Assembly (NCBI GenBank): GCA_017430925.1
Contig: JAFRMA010000071.1
Span: forward strand, 1 to 64,000
Direction of reading: 5' to 3'
Length of the DNA stretch: 64,000 bases
From: Solobacterium sp.
Lineage (GTDB): Bacteria; Bacillota_I; Bacilli_A; Erysipelotrichales; Erysipelotrichaceae
Part shown: in pieces, positions 1-8,530 of the stretch
How positions within the stretch are numbered: position 1 is the first letter of the stretch
Layout: every line of letters begins with the position of its first letter
Position numbers and translations under genes: made by a program
The notes under the pieces: generated by a model
Seen by the model: the letters and a program-made list of their open reading frames with translations, nothing else
Database searches by the model: none
Told to the model about the DNA's origin: nothing

Positions 1-122
1 GACAGGAGGCGTCCCTGGGACAAGCTGCATCGTCCGCTGGTTCCCCGATCTTCGTAAAGGCCGGCAGGACGTTGACCGCCGCGGCAGGATGCTCCGCGGT
101 CCATCTGCAACTCTTCTCCGTT

Positions 123-1178
123 TTATCTCTCTACCGCCGTCAGTTCTTGTCCTTCATACAACAAATGTATGATTCTGTCAGCACCGATGATCTCCGTATA
201 GTCTATGACTGCCGGAACACCTTCTGTACCAAGCAGGAGATTTGTCCCGCGCACTCCTGCCGTCACGCTTTTCTGTCTTTTCAAGTGTTTCTTCTGTCTG
301 CGGTCAAGGGTATATTCTGATCCGAGAAGGAAGAGCTTCCCCTGTTCATCCACCGGCAAATCCTCAAAAATCATCATCGGCGGTGTTCCCACAAATTCCG
401 CACAGAAACGGTTCACCGGATAGTTGTATACTTCCGCCGCACTGTCATTCATCTGCACGATCCCGTCCCTGAGAATAATGATCCTGTCCGCAAGAGCCAG
501 CGCATCATTCTGATCATGTGTCACATAGACGATCGTTGTCCCGTAGACTTCGTGAATCTTCTTCAGTTCAGCTTTCAGCCGGTTTCTGATCAGTATATCC
601 AGGTTGGAGAACGGTTCATCAAGAAGTAATATTCCCGGACGTCTGACCATGGCGCGTGCCAATGCCACTCTCTGCCGTTCACCTCCGGAGAGATCCTGAG
701 GAAGTTTCTTCAGTTTCTTCTCCAGCTTAAGAAGTTCACTGATCTGCTGTACTTCTTTTTCGATTTCTTCTCTAGGTATATGCTTTACTTCCAGCGGGAA
801 AGCGATATTACTGTAAACGGTCTGATTCGGGTACAGGGAATAGTTCTGGAATACCATGGAGATATCCCTGTCTTCCGCACGTACTTCCGCCATGTCCTGA
901 CCATCAATCGTGATCTTTCCCAGAGCCGGTTCTTCCAGTCCGGCAATCAGCCTCAATAAAGTACTCTTGCCTGATCCGGAAGGTCCGATAATCACCGCGA
1001 ATTCACCATCATGGATGACAACATCACAGTGCTGCAGGGCAACCACTCCCTCATTCGAGGTATACGGCATCTCCATCTGCGCTTTCAAGATCTTCTCTTT
1101 CTCTTTCCGTCCGAAAATACCTGTCACTTTCTGAAAGGGATAGATCTTGGTCACATCTTCAAATACGATCTCCGGCAT
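123..1178 (-). CDS. Sugar ABC transporter ATP-binding protein (MalK/UgpC class)
   Basis: Cytoplasmic ATPase that would energise the sugar permeases encoded upstream in the same direction. Walker A GPSGSGKST lies at residues 65-73, the Q-loop Gln near 111, the signature LSGGE at 163-167 and Walker B LLLDEP at 184-189. The C-terminal third (from about 245) matches the regulatory region of MalK-type subunits. An extra stretch of about 28 residues (15-43, Lys-rich) sits between the first beta strand and the usual GVVALQ segment. Its ATG overlaps the stop of the DUF624 gene by one base (TAATG), so translation is probably coupled. It is the last recognisable gene of a nine-gene operon. Subfamily confidence is high; the substrate is inferred only from context. 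Confidence 0.93.
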   Translation of the reverse strand: MPEIVFEDVTKIYPFQKVTGIFGRKEKEKILKAQMEMPYTSNEGVVALQHCDVVIHDGEFAVIIGPSGSGKSTLLRLIAGLEEPALGKITIDGQDMAEVRAEDRDISMVFQNYSLYPNQTVYSNIAFPLEVKHIPREEIEKEVQQISELLKLEKKLKKLPQDLSGGERQRVALARAMVRRPGILLLDEPFSNLDILIRNRLKAELKKIHEVYGTTIVYVTHDQNDALALADRIIILRDGIVQMNDSAAEVYNYPVNRFCAEFVGTPPMMIFEDLPVDEQGKLFLLGSEYTLDRRQKKHLKRQKSVTAGVRGTNLLLGTEGVPAVIDYTEIIGADRIIHLLYEGQELTAVER

Positions 1179-1894
1179 TATCGGTTACCCTTTCTTTTCT
1201 CAGATAATTGTCTGTCCAGATCAACAGAAGATACCTCTTCCTCATCCGTATCTTCTTCCGCTTCTTCTTCATCCTCCTGTACCTGTAAGCCTTGTTCGGT
1301 GATGAAGGTATTCATATCCCTCTCCAGATACGGACGGATCAGATCCGTAAACAGCGCGGGAACGATGACAATCGCAAGAGGCACAAGATCACACATCCAG
1401 ACCAGTGCCGCAAACAATACCGCAAACAAGATACTGCGTAACGGATGACGCAGACCGAAATACGCCGAGATCCTCAGTATAGATAATACCGGCGCGTCAA
1501 ATCTGGACAATACCGGAGGTACGTGGATCCACGTGCATATAAACACAAAGGTGATCACGATTCCCAGGATCATATACAACATGCCGGGAATCCCCAGACG
1601 CCAGATCTGATATCCTGTCCAGAGACCTTCCGCAATGATCAGAACTGCCAGTACAGTGATCATGGAAAGGATGACACCGCTTTTGAGATTACTGCGGAAA
1701 GAGGATACGAAGTCTTTGACTACACCAATCCCCCTGCCCTCACCGAAGATAATGTGAACTGAGGTATGATACAGTGCTGCCGAAGCCGGGATGACCGTGA
1801 TCACAGGCACGGAAAAAAGAAGCCAGAGCATACTGACTATGATCATATTGGCTGCGGTTTCCAGCATTTTTATCACAGGGTTGTTGTAGTTCAT
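1178..1894 (-). CDS. DUF624 (YesL-like) membrane protein
   Basis: A 238-residue integral membrane protein with about five hydrophobic segments and the layout of the YesL/DUF624 family, which is usually encoded with LplB/YtcP-type sugar importers. Its molecular role is unknown; a helper role in transport is commonly assumed. The last roughly 35 residues form a strongly acidic Glu/Asp tail with a final Lys/Arg patch, which I do not regard as typical of the family. It starts three bases after the deacetylase stop with a weak ribosome site, so it probably depends on coupling. The family call rests on topology and neighbours. Confidence 0.8.
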   Translation of the reverse strand: MNYNNPVIKMLETAANMIIVSMLWLLFSVPVITVIPASAALYHTSVHIIFGEGRGIGVVKDFVSSFRSNLKSGVILSMITVLAVLIIAEGLWTGYQIWRLGIPGMLYMILGIVITFVFICTWIHVPPVLSRFDAPVLSILRISAYFGLRHPLRSILFAVLFAALVWMCDLVPLAIVIVPALFTDLIRPYLERDMNTFITEQGLQVQEDEEEAEEDTDEEEVSSVDLDRQLSEKRKGNR

Positions 1895-1897
1895 ATA

Positions 1898-2761
1898 TTA
1901 CAAAGGTGTATCCTCAATTTCCGTACAGGTTCCTGCTTTCAGACATACGGCTGTACCGAATGCCGGTTTCATCCAGAGATCCATAGCAGAAGGATTGCGG
2001 ATAAACGAACCATCTACACTATATTCCAGACGGCTGAATGCTTCAAGATAGTCCAGGATTTCTCCGTTGGACGCGAACCAGATTTCTTCTCTGCCCTGCT
2101 GCAGATACTGCAGAAGGTCCTCCATGATCTGCCAGTTATCATCTCCGTCAAACTCATATCCATGACCCCAGACATAGAATAATTCCGGTTTAAACGCAGG
2201 TTCATGGATAAACTTATCTGCCAGATCCATCAGCCGTTCATCTTTATGATGACAGGTAGGATTCCATTCAAAAGGATCTTCCGGCAGTTCAAAAGAATAC
2301 GTGGACTTTACGGTACGAGCACCTTTATAACCGGCGGTCTTTAACATTTCCTTTACTTCTTCGTTAAAGAAACCGAAAGGATAGGCAAACATCTTCAGAG
2401 GTCTATGAACCAGTTTCTCCAGTTGTTTCTTATCTTCCAGTATTTCATACATGGCATAGGGAGAGCCCAAAGCCGTAAGATCGGAATGATATAAGCTGTG
2501 TCCCCCGACTTCCTGGTTCTTGTACAGTTCCTGTACTTCTTCCGGTTCTACCTTGGAAATATCTGTCCTGCGTTTTCCCGGCGCATCCACGACCTGCTTA
2601 TATCCAAGCACACCATAACCCAGGTTAAACGTGCATTTCACCTGATAGCGGTTATACATCTCCACAAGTCTTCTGTCCTGGACTACGCCGTCATCATAGC
2701 TGAGAGAGAATGCCTTGGCTTTACCGCCCGGGAATAACATGATATCAAAACGTTTGCCCAT
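1898..2761 (-). CDS. Polysaccharide deacetylase family protein (NodB-type)
   Basis: Predicted metal-dependent deacetylase (carbohydrate esterase 4-like fold), 287 residues. The NodB-type first motif SLSYDDG is near residue 20 and the metal-binding H-x3-H motif GGHSLYH follows near residue 90. There is no signal peptide, so it is probably cytoplasmic and acts on imported sugars. I placed the start at MGKRF because AAAGGAG lies five bases upstream; a frame nine codons longer lacks a good ribosome site. It lies between the serine hydrolase and DUF624 genes of the ABC operon, consistent with removing acetyl groups from the imported substrate. Confidence 0.85.
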   Translation of the reverse strand: MGKRFDIMLFPGGKAKAFSLSYDDGVVQDRRLVEMYNRYQVKCTFNLGYGVLGYKQVVDAPGKRRTDISKVEPEEVQELYKNQEVGGHSLYHSDLTALGSPYAMYEILEDKKQLEKLVHRPLKMFAYPFGFFNEEVKEMLKTAGYKGARTVKSTYSFELPEDPFEWNPTCHHKDERLMDLADKFIHEPAFKPELFYVWGHGYEFDGDDNWQIMEDLLQYLQQGREEIWFASNGEILDYLEAFSRLEYSVDGSFIRNPSAMDLWMKPAFGTAVCLKAGTCTEIEDTPL

Positions 2762-2811
2762 ACTGCTCCTTTCTGAAAAACGATCCACGGAATGTGGACC
2801 GTTATTCTTTC

Positions 2812-4311
2812 TTACTGTACTTCTGCCTTGATTGGCTCTTTATTGCCGAACTTCCAGGCAGAATTATTATCTGCGTCAATTGTGATCTGATCTCCGTCAA
2901 AGGTCAGTGTATAGGTATCCTGGATACAGGTTTCCACCCACCTTCCGTGCATCACCAGAACATTATCTTCTTTCCAGTACGCATCGCCCAGATACAATTG
3001 TGTGAGATCTTCCGGCTTGCCTAACAGGTTGGTAAAGCGTGTTCCCGAAGTGGAGAAACGAATACTTTCCTGTCTGCCGCCGTCTGTCGCAAACTTCCAC
3101 ACAAGCCCGTAATCATCGAAATCCAGAGAGAATGTACGGATACCATCCGCCTTCAGACCGGTCATGAAATTCCCTCCGAACGGTGTCACTGTACCGCTGC
3201 TGACACGGTACGTCTTACCGCTGATCTTTTCTGTCAGAGGGCTGAATGGCTGACATTCCGGATTTCCGATATTCAATGTTCTGAGCTTACGGCAAAGCTT
3301 ATCATACGCTTCCGGATCCTCAGGCAGCACTTCATCACCTTTGATCTTCTCAACAAAATCCCAGGTAATATTCAGTGTACTCTGTGCCCAGTGCGCACCG
3401 ACCGCCGTTTCCGTAATGGCAATTTCCAGATCCTGATCCGGGAGAATGATCGTGAACTGACCCATAGCTCCGTCTGCGCGGTAAGAATGCGCAGGCTTGC
3501 ACATCCAGATCTGGAAACCATAGCCAAGGAAGTTATCGGAAGCTTCCGGATTATTGATGGACTCTGTCGCGGAGTCATTCTGATTGGTTGTTGCCAGACG
3601 GACATAGTCTTCCGCCAGAATTCTCTCACCTTCCCAGACACCGCCGTCCGCATACAGTTTCATCAGACGGAAGTTATCTTCTGTTGTGGCATACAAACCG
3701 CCTCCGCCGACTTCCATACCGTCCGCCATGCACATCCAGCGCAGATTATCCGGGTTGATCCCGATCTTGTTGAAGAGTCTCGGTGTCAGGTAGTCATGCA
3801 GTCCCAATCCGGTTTTTTTGCGTACGATCGCACCCAGCATCGTTGACCCGGTGGAGTTGTACATGTAGGTCGTACCAGGTTTGTGGTTGACCGGTGTATG
3901 CATGAAGTCACGGATCCAGTGTTCTGAGTTCCACGGCATCGTATCCATACCGCAGCCCATGCACAGAACATCGCGAATCGTCAGAAGCTTGAGATTTTCA
4001 CTTGGTTCTTCCGGAGATTCCTCGGGGAAGATATCGATCAATCTCTCATCGAGTTTTAACAAACCTTCGGTATAGGCGATTCCTACAGCTGTAGCCGCAT
4101 AAGTCTTTGTATGACTCTGCAGTCCATGACGGATATTCGGTCCGTAAGGTGTCCACCATCCTTCGGTGATCATCTTGTTGTGACGCATGATCATCAGACC
4201 ATGCATCTCTGTCTGGCTCTTTTCCAGGTTTTCAATATATTCCAGGATAAGCTTGCTGGGAACTCCGACCTCTTCCGGACGGGCTTTTTCAAAAGGTTTA
4301 CGTGTATCCAT
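2812..4311 (-). CDS. Serine hydrolase, beta-lactamase/class C-like
   Basis: A 499-residue member of the beta-lactamase-related serine hydrolases (class C, penicillin-binding protein and esterase EstB group). The active-site S-x-x-K is SHTK at residues 66-69, and the second motif region is YNS near 151-153, with Ser in place of the usual Asn. A C-terminal domain of about 130 residues resembles the beta-barrel tail of such proteins. No signal peptide is visible, so a cytoplasmic esterase or amidase acting on imported substrate is more likely than a cell-wall enzyme. It begins just after the permease stop, inside the ABC operon. Confidence 0.85.
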   Translation of the reverse strand: MDTRKPFEKARPEEVGVPSKLILEYIENLEKSQTEMHGLMIMRHNKMITEGWWTPYGPNIRHGLQSHTKTYAATAVGIAYTEGLLKLDERLIDIFPEESPEEPSENLKLLTIRDVLCMGCGMDTMPWNSEHWIRDFMHTPVNHKPGTTYMYNSTGSTMLGAIVRKKTGLGLHDYLTPRLFNKIGINPDNLRWMCMADGMEVGGGGLYATTEDNFRLMKLYADGGVWEGERILAEDYVRLATTNQNDSATESINNPEASDNFLGYGFQIWMCKPAHSYRADGAMGQFTIILPDQDLEIAITETAVGAHWAQSTLNITWDFVEKIKGDEVLPEDPEAYDKLCRKLRTLNIGNPECQPFSPLTEKISGKTYRVSSGTVTPFGGNFMTGLKADGIRTFSLDFDDYGLVWKFATDGGRQESIRFSTSGTRFTNLLGKPEDLTQLYLGDAYWKEDNVLVMHGRWVETCIQDTYTLTFDGDQITIDADNNSAWKFGNKEPIKAEVQ

Positions 4312-4317
4312 ATACTT

Positions 4318-5229
4318 TTATCCTTTCACGCCGCCGATAACCATACCCTTGATCAGTTTCTTCTGTACAAACGGATAAACTGCCAGGATCGGGATCAGCG
4401 CGATGATTGCGACTGCCATACGCGCAGACTCTGTAGGAAGGTTACGCTGTGCAAGCAGGACGGCTTCGTTGGACAGGTCTGTAGTCTTGAGGAACTGGAT
4501 ACTGTCCATCAGCTTCTTCAGGTAAACCTGGATCGTATATAACTTCGGGTTATTGATGTAGTAGATACCGGCAGTCCAGTTGTTCCAGTAACCTAATGCG
4601 GAGAACAGACCAATCGTTGTCATGATCGGCTTGGAGAGCGGAACCATGATCTTGGAATAGATCGTCCAGTCTTTCGCACCGTCCAGACGTGCCGCTTCAA
4701 TAATGGAGTAAGGGATGTTTGCGTTGAAGTAGTTACGTACAAGCAGGACATTCATACCGCCCATAAGTGATCCCGGCAGCAGGTATGCCCAGAGTGTATC
4801 CTTTACGTGGAAGATTCTTGTCCAGACCATGTAGGACGCAACCATACCACCATTGAACAACATCGTGAAGAACAGAATAAATGCGAATACGTTTCTGAGT
4901 TTGAAGTCTTTTCTGGACAACGGATAGGCAAACAGTGAAGTCATCACAAGACTTGCGGCTGTACCGACAACCGTAACCAGGATCGTCAGACCGTAAGCAC
5001 GGAAGATCGTTGCCCTCTTTGCCCACATGAACATGTAAGCATCGAAAGACCATTCCTCAGGAATGAACCGGTAGCCATATACCAGAGATGTTTCGGAGGA
5101 TAAAGATACGGTGAACATCAGGATCAGAGGAACGACACAGAAGATCATCATGAGAGTCATGATCACCAATGCTGTATAGTGGAAGCCGCGCTCCCCTCTC
5201 ATCATTTGGATCTTGTTTTTCTTTGCCAT
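4318..5229 (-). CDS. Carbohydrate ABC permease (YtcP/LplC family)
   Basis: Inner-membrane permease with six predicted transmembrane helices. The EAA-type loop that contacts the ATPase, EAARLDGAKDW, lies near residue 190. The N-terminus (MAKKNKIQMMRGERGF) and length (303) are typical of the LplC/YtcP family, which imports oligosaccharides or uronate-containing glycans. AGGAGG lies five bases upstream of the ATG and the gene follows the partner permease by nine bases. It would form the heterodimer with the LplB-type subunit and work with the lipoprotein at 10306-11796 and the ATPase at 123-1178. Confidence 0.95.
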   Translation of the reverse strand: MAKKNKIQMMRGERGFHYTALVIMTLMMIFCVVPLILMFTVSLSSETSLVYGYRFIPEEWSFDAYMFMWAKRATIFRAYGLTILVTVVGTAASLVMTSLFAYPLSRKDFKLRNVFAFILFFTMLFNGGMVASYMVWTRIFHVKDTLWAYLLPGSLMGGMNVLLVRNYFNANIPYSIIEAARLDGAKDWTIYSKIMVPLSKPIMTTIGLFSALGYWNNWTAGIYYINNPKLYTIQVYLKKLMDSIQFLKTTDLSNEAVLLAQRNLPTESARMAVAIIALIPILAVYPFVQKKLIKGMVIGGVKG

Positions 5230-5238
5230 GTTTACCTC

Positions 5239-6204
5239 CTAGAACAGTGAGTTCTCCGGATTGATCTTACGGACAAGCGCATTGGACATCATAACCAGAG
5301 CAAAGCCGATGATTGCCTGGAAGACACTGGCTGCCGAAGATTGACCAACGTTGTTGGAGAGAATCAGCGCGCGGTAGACGAAGGTATCGATCGTCTGTGT
5401 GGTTTCATACAACATACCATTGCCTAACGGTACCTGATAGAAGAGACCGAAGTCGGAGTTGAAGATACGTCCGATCGATAAGAGAAGCATCATCGTGATC
5501 ATCGGTTTCAGAAGCGGTAATGTGATATACCGGATCTGTTCCAACTTGGTGGCGCCGTCAATACGTGCAGATTCATACAGACCTTTGTCAATACCGCCGA
5601 TCGATGCCATGTAGATAACCGAACTTTGTCCCGCACCCTGCCAGATATGTACGATCGTCAGGATAAACGGCCAGTAAGCGGCTGTTGTATACCATTCTTT
5701 CGGACTGTCACTGAAGACTGTCGTATTCAGGTAACCGTAGCTCTGACTCAGGAAGGCATAAACCAGGAAAGACAGAATAACCGCGGAAACCATGGACGGA
5801 AAACAGATGATCGGCTGGATGACTTTGGCAATCTTCCGCTGCGCGATCTCGTTCATGCACAGAGCGATAAATACGGCTATGCAAAGGTCCATGATGATCC
5901 AGAAACCGTTATAAGCCAGAGTATTCCGGATCATGATGAAGGCATCCTTGGTCTTGAACAGGTATTCAAAGTTATCTAAGCCACACCAGGGACTCTTAAG
6001 GATACCAATCGAATAGTTAATACGCTTGAATGCAAGCAGAATACCAAACATCGGCAGGTAGTTGTTGCATACAAGGTAGATCATTCCCGGAAGCATCATC
6101 AGATACAGCGGGAAATCATTCTTGAAGCGTTCTTTTCGTTTGAGTTTTTCCTGTTGTTTCAGGACGTCATCAAACTCCGAACCGGATTTCTTTTTTTCGG
6201 ACAT
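5239..6204 (-). CDS. Sugar ABC permease (LplB family)
   Basis: Partner permease of 321 residues. A charged cytoplasmic N-terminus is followed by six hydrophobic helices and the EAA-like motif ESARIDGATKLEQ near residue 225. I chose MSEKKKSG as the start because AAGGAG stands six bases upstream; the longer reading frame adds 15 residues with no ribosome site. An 87-base gap separates it from the preceding gene and contains a second AGTGTACT copy matching the one next to the ribosome site, with no clear terminator. Substrate is unknown; LplB relatives import pectin- or xylan-type oligosaccharides. Confidence 0.95.
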   Translation of the reverse strand: MSEKKKSGSEFDDVLKQQEKLKRKERFKNDFPLYLMMLPGMIYLVCNNYLPMFGILLAFKRINYSIGILKSPWCGLDNFEYLFKTKDAFIMIRNTLAYNGFWIIMDLCIAVFIALCMNEIAQRKIAKVIQPIICFPSMVSAVILSFLVYAFLSQSYGYLNTTVFSDSPKEWYTTAAYWPFILTIVHIWQGAGQSSVIYMASIGGIDKGLYESARIDGATKLEQIRYITLPLLKPMITMMLLLSIGRIFNSDFGLFYQVPLGNGMLYETTQTIDTFVYRALILSNNVGQSSAASVFQAIIGFALVMMSNALVRKINPENSLF

Positions 6205-6291
6205 AGTACACTCCTTACCTGTAGATTCATCCATAATTTCATGGTACAAAACAAGCAGGTCTCATTCATTAAAAAAAGTACACTGCATTTG

Positions 6292-6963
6292 TCATTTTCT
6301 ATCCCGCAGGATCTCCGTAAGAAAGTCCAGCGCTTCCTGCAGTCTGTCTGCCTGTGCCGCCACTCCCATCACAACATCATTGTGGTAGTATCCTGCTTCA
6401 TGTAGCGGAGATCCCTGGTGCAGGATGATTCCGGCGAGGATCTCAGATCCGTCTTCCCGCGTGCACCAGAACAGATCTTCCGGTGTATTCTCCCACAGAC
6501 TGCGGTCCGCTAACAAAGAGAGATCCGCAAAGGCTCCCTGTTCCGCAAAAGACCGGAAATACTCCTCATCAGCGATGTAAAGATCCACATCACTGACCAT
6601 AAACAATGCGCTGAGAACCTGGAGAGTATCCGCATCCGTAGTCTCTCCCCTGCCTAATGAAAGATCTGTACGGACATCCACACGGCTGTGTGACATATCA
6701 TATCCTGCCTGTGTCATGAGGTCACTGAACACAGATTCATCATATTGGGTAACCAGGCAGTCATTGTTCAGAAGCACCGCATGAAACTTTACCCGGCTTC
6801 TTCCTATACCGGACACAACACTCGTCACGATCAGGATCACCGTGACCAGGATCACCAGGATAGGAACCTTGTAGTAGTCATAGAGAAACGTGATCTTACT
6901 GCCGGTATCCGGCAGTGTATACCAGCGCTGACGGTCAGTCTTCAGCTGCTCAGTCCATCTCAT
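6292..6963 (-). CDS. Single-pass membrane protein of unknown function
   Basis: A 223-residue protein with a charged N-terminus, one strong transmembrane helix at about residues 29-50 and a 170-residue domain predicted outside the membrane. That domain includes a stretch (DVDLYIADEEYF and following) reminiscent of solute-binding-protein strands, but I cannot assign a family. The start MRWTEQL overlaps the end of the response-regulator gene by 14 bases, and a GGAG site inside that gene supports it. A much longer frame exists but is only the regulator gene read out of frame. Its position between regulator and permeases suggests an accessory sensor or transport role. Confidence 0.75.
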   Translation of the reverse strand: MRWTEQLKTDRQRWYTLPDTGSKITFLYDYYKVPILVILVTVILIVTSVVSGIGRSRVKFHAVLLNNDCLVTQYDESVFSDLMTQAGYDMSHSRVDVRTDLSLGRGETTDADTLQVLSALFMVSDVDLYIADEEYFRSFAEQGAFADLSLLADRSLWENTPEDLFWCTREDGSEILAGIILHQGSPLHEAGYYHNDVVMGVAAQADRLQEALDFLTEILRDRK

Positions 6964-8530
6964 CAGAGATTTCTCCTTTCTTGTTCCGCCAGTCAAACGG
7001 ACTGACTCCGACAAGTTTATGGAAAACCGTTGAGAAGTAGGAAATATTGTAGTAACCAACGTAGGAAGCGATTTCTGATACCGACATGGATGTGGACAGG
7101 AGTAATCTCTTGGCTTCTTCCACACGAAGCTGGTTGATATACTCACGCAGATTCATATTCATACTGTTCTTGAATAGTTTTGACAGGTAGTTCGGTGTCA
7201 CAAAGGTCACTGCCGCGACATTATTCCGGTCAATATTCTCCCGGTAATTCTCATCGATATACTTGCGTGCTCTGGCGATGATGTCTTCAGAATCCACAAC
7301 TTCACGGAGTTTTGCCTGCTGTACATGGAATAACCCTTCCGCATAGTCCAGCAGTGCTTTCTTTCCGGTAAGGGCTTTTTCATCCAGGAGAATGATCTTC
7401 GGATCCATGAAGATGATGTTGGAACTCATTCCGTTATCCCTGAAATGTGTCACAAAGATATTTACCAGTTCTTTACGGAAACGGTCCAGGTTTTCTTCGG
7501 TATTGTTCAGATTCTCGATCCTGTCACGGATGTATTCCATGTATCCGGTCTCATCTCTCTTCTTGAGATACCACAGGATCTGGTTTTCACTCAGACGGAT
7601 AGGGTTATCATCATATTCGATTTTCTGGCTGCGGAAAAAGATCTTCCCGGAGAAGTAACGGATACGGCGCATCTCTTCATAGAGTTTGGAAATGATATTG
7701 CCGGTTTCATAGAACGGAAACGCTTCACTGATTAGCACCACCGGATTCAGAGACATGTGCTGATCCGCAAAACTGATCAGTTTCTCACAACGTGCTTTCA
7801 GGATATCATCTTCCGGGGCTCCGCTGACAAAACAAAAGCACCAGACAAAGCGGTCATCGGAATTCACCACGGTATGCGCTGATCCCACATAATCCAGTAA
7901 AGCTTCATCATGCAGGCGGGACAAAGTAAACAACAGGAGATCCTTATTCCAGGTCTTACGGATCGCATCGGTCATATCCGAACAGGTAAAGACGATCTTC
8001 CACATACTGTCCGCAGAGAACTCTATGCCGTTGGACCGCAGCCCGGCTTCCACGATATCCCTGCTGGTACCGAGGATACCGTAACTTGCCTGACGGAAGA
8101 TTGAAGACATCAGAGAGTCATACTGGCTCTGCGGCTTTGCGGAAGCGGATAGTTTCTTCTTCTGCACGTTGGCGACCATCTTCTGAATACATACTTTGAC
8201 TTCTTCCAGATCAAAGGGTTTGGTCAGATAGCTGGTCACTCCGTACTGGATTGCGATTTGTGCATATTCGAACGTCTCATAGCAGGTCAGAAAAGAGAAT
8301 TCCGCGTCATGGTTTTTCTCATAGACGTATTTCAGCACATCAATTCCGGTGCTTAAAGGCATATCAATGTCGCAGAGAATCAGATCCGGATGTTCACGGT
8401 CGATGATCTCCATGGCCATCTTGCCGTTATATGCGCGCAAAATGGTGGATATCCCCAGTTCTCTGCAGTCCAGCTGACTCTGGATCACATCGATTGTCGA
8501 AATGTCATCATCACATACCAGCAGTTTCAT
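6950..8530 (-). CDS. YesN-type response regulator with AraC DNA-binding domain
   Basis: A 526-residue transcription regulator. The N-terminal receiver has the acidic cluster CDDD at residues 6-9, phospho-acceptor Asp54 in CDIDMP and the conserved Lys of YLTKPF near 103. A long middle region precedes a C-terminal AraC-type pair of helix-turn-helix units (TPNYLSKLFK and ISYFSTVFHKLVG). The ATG at 8530 is preferred over a TTG two codons upstream because GGAG is seven bases away. The gene overlaps the kinase gene by 20 bases. It would be phosphorylated by that kinase and activate the ABC operon and lipoprotein gene. Confidence 0.93.
   Translation of the reverse strand: MKLLVCDDDISTIDVIQSQLDCRELGISTILRAYNGKMAMEIIDREHPDLILCDIDMPLSTGIDVLKYVYEKNHDAEFSFLTCYETFEYAQIAIQYGVTSYLTKPFDLEEVKVCIQKMVANVQKKKLSASAKPQSQYDSLMSSIFRQASYGILGTSRDIVEAGLRSNGIEFSADSMWKIVFTCSDMTDAIRKTWNKDLLLFTLSRLHDEALLDYVGSAHTVVNSDDRFVWCFCFVSGAPEDDILKARCEKLISFADQHMSLNPVVLISEAFPFYETGNIISKLYEEMRRIRYFSGKIFFRSQKIEYDDNPIRLSENQILWYLKKRDETGYMEYIRDRIENLNNTEENLDRFRKELVNIFVTHFRDNGMSSNIIFMDPKIILLDEKALTGKKALLDYAEGLFHVQQAKLREVVDSEDIIARARKYIDENYRENIDRNNVAAVTFVTPNYLSKLFKNSMNMNLREYINQLRVEEAKRLLLSTSMSVSEIASYVGYYNISYFSTVFHKLVGVSPFDWRNKKGEISDEMD

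Noticed and set aside
1-122. Possible 5' end of another minus-strand gene, with ATG at 104 after GGAGAAGAG
   Set aside because: The peptide is Arg/Gly/Cys-rich and unlike a real protein; the alternative frame has better composition but no start codon. The stretch is GC-rich, yet too short to judge.
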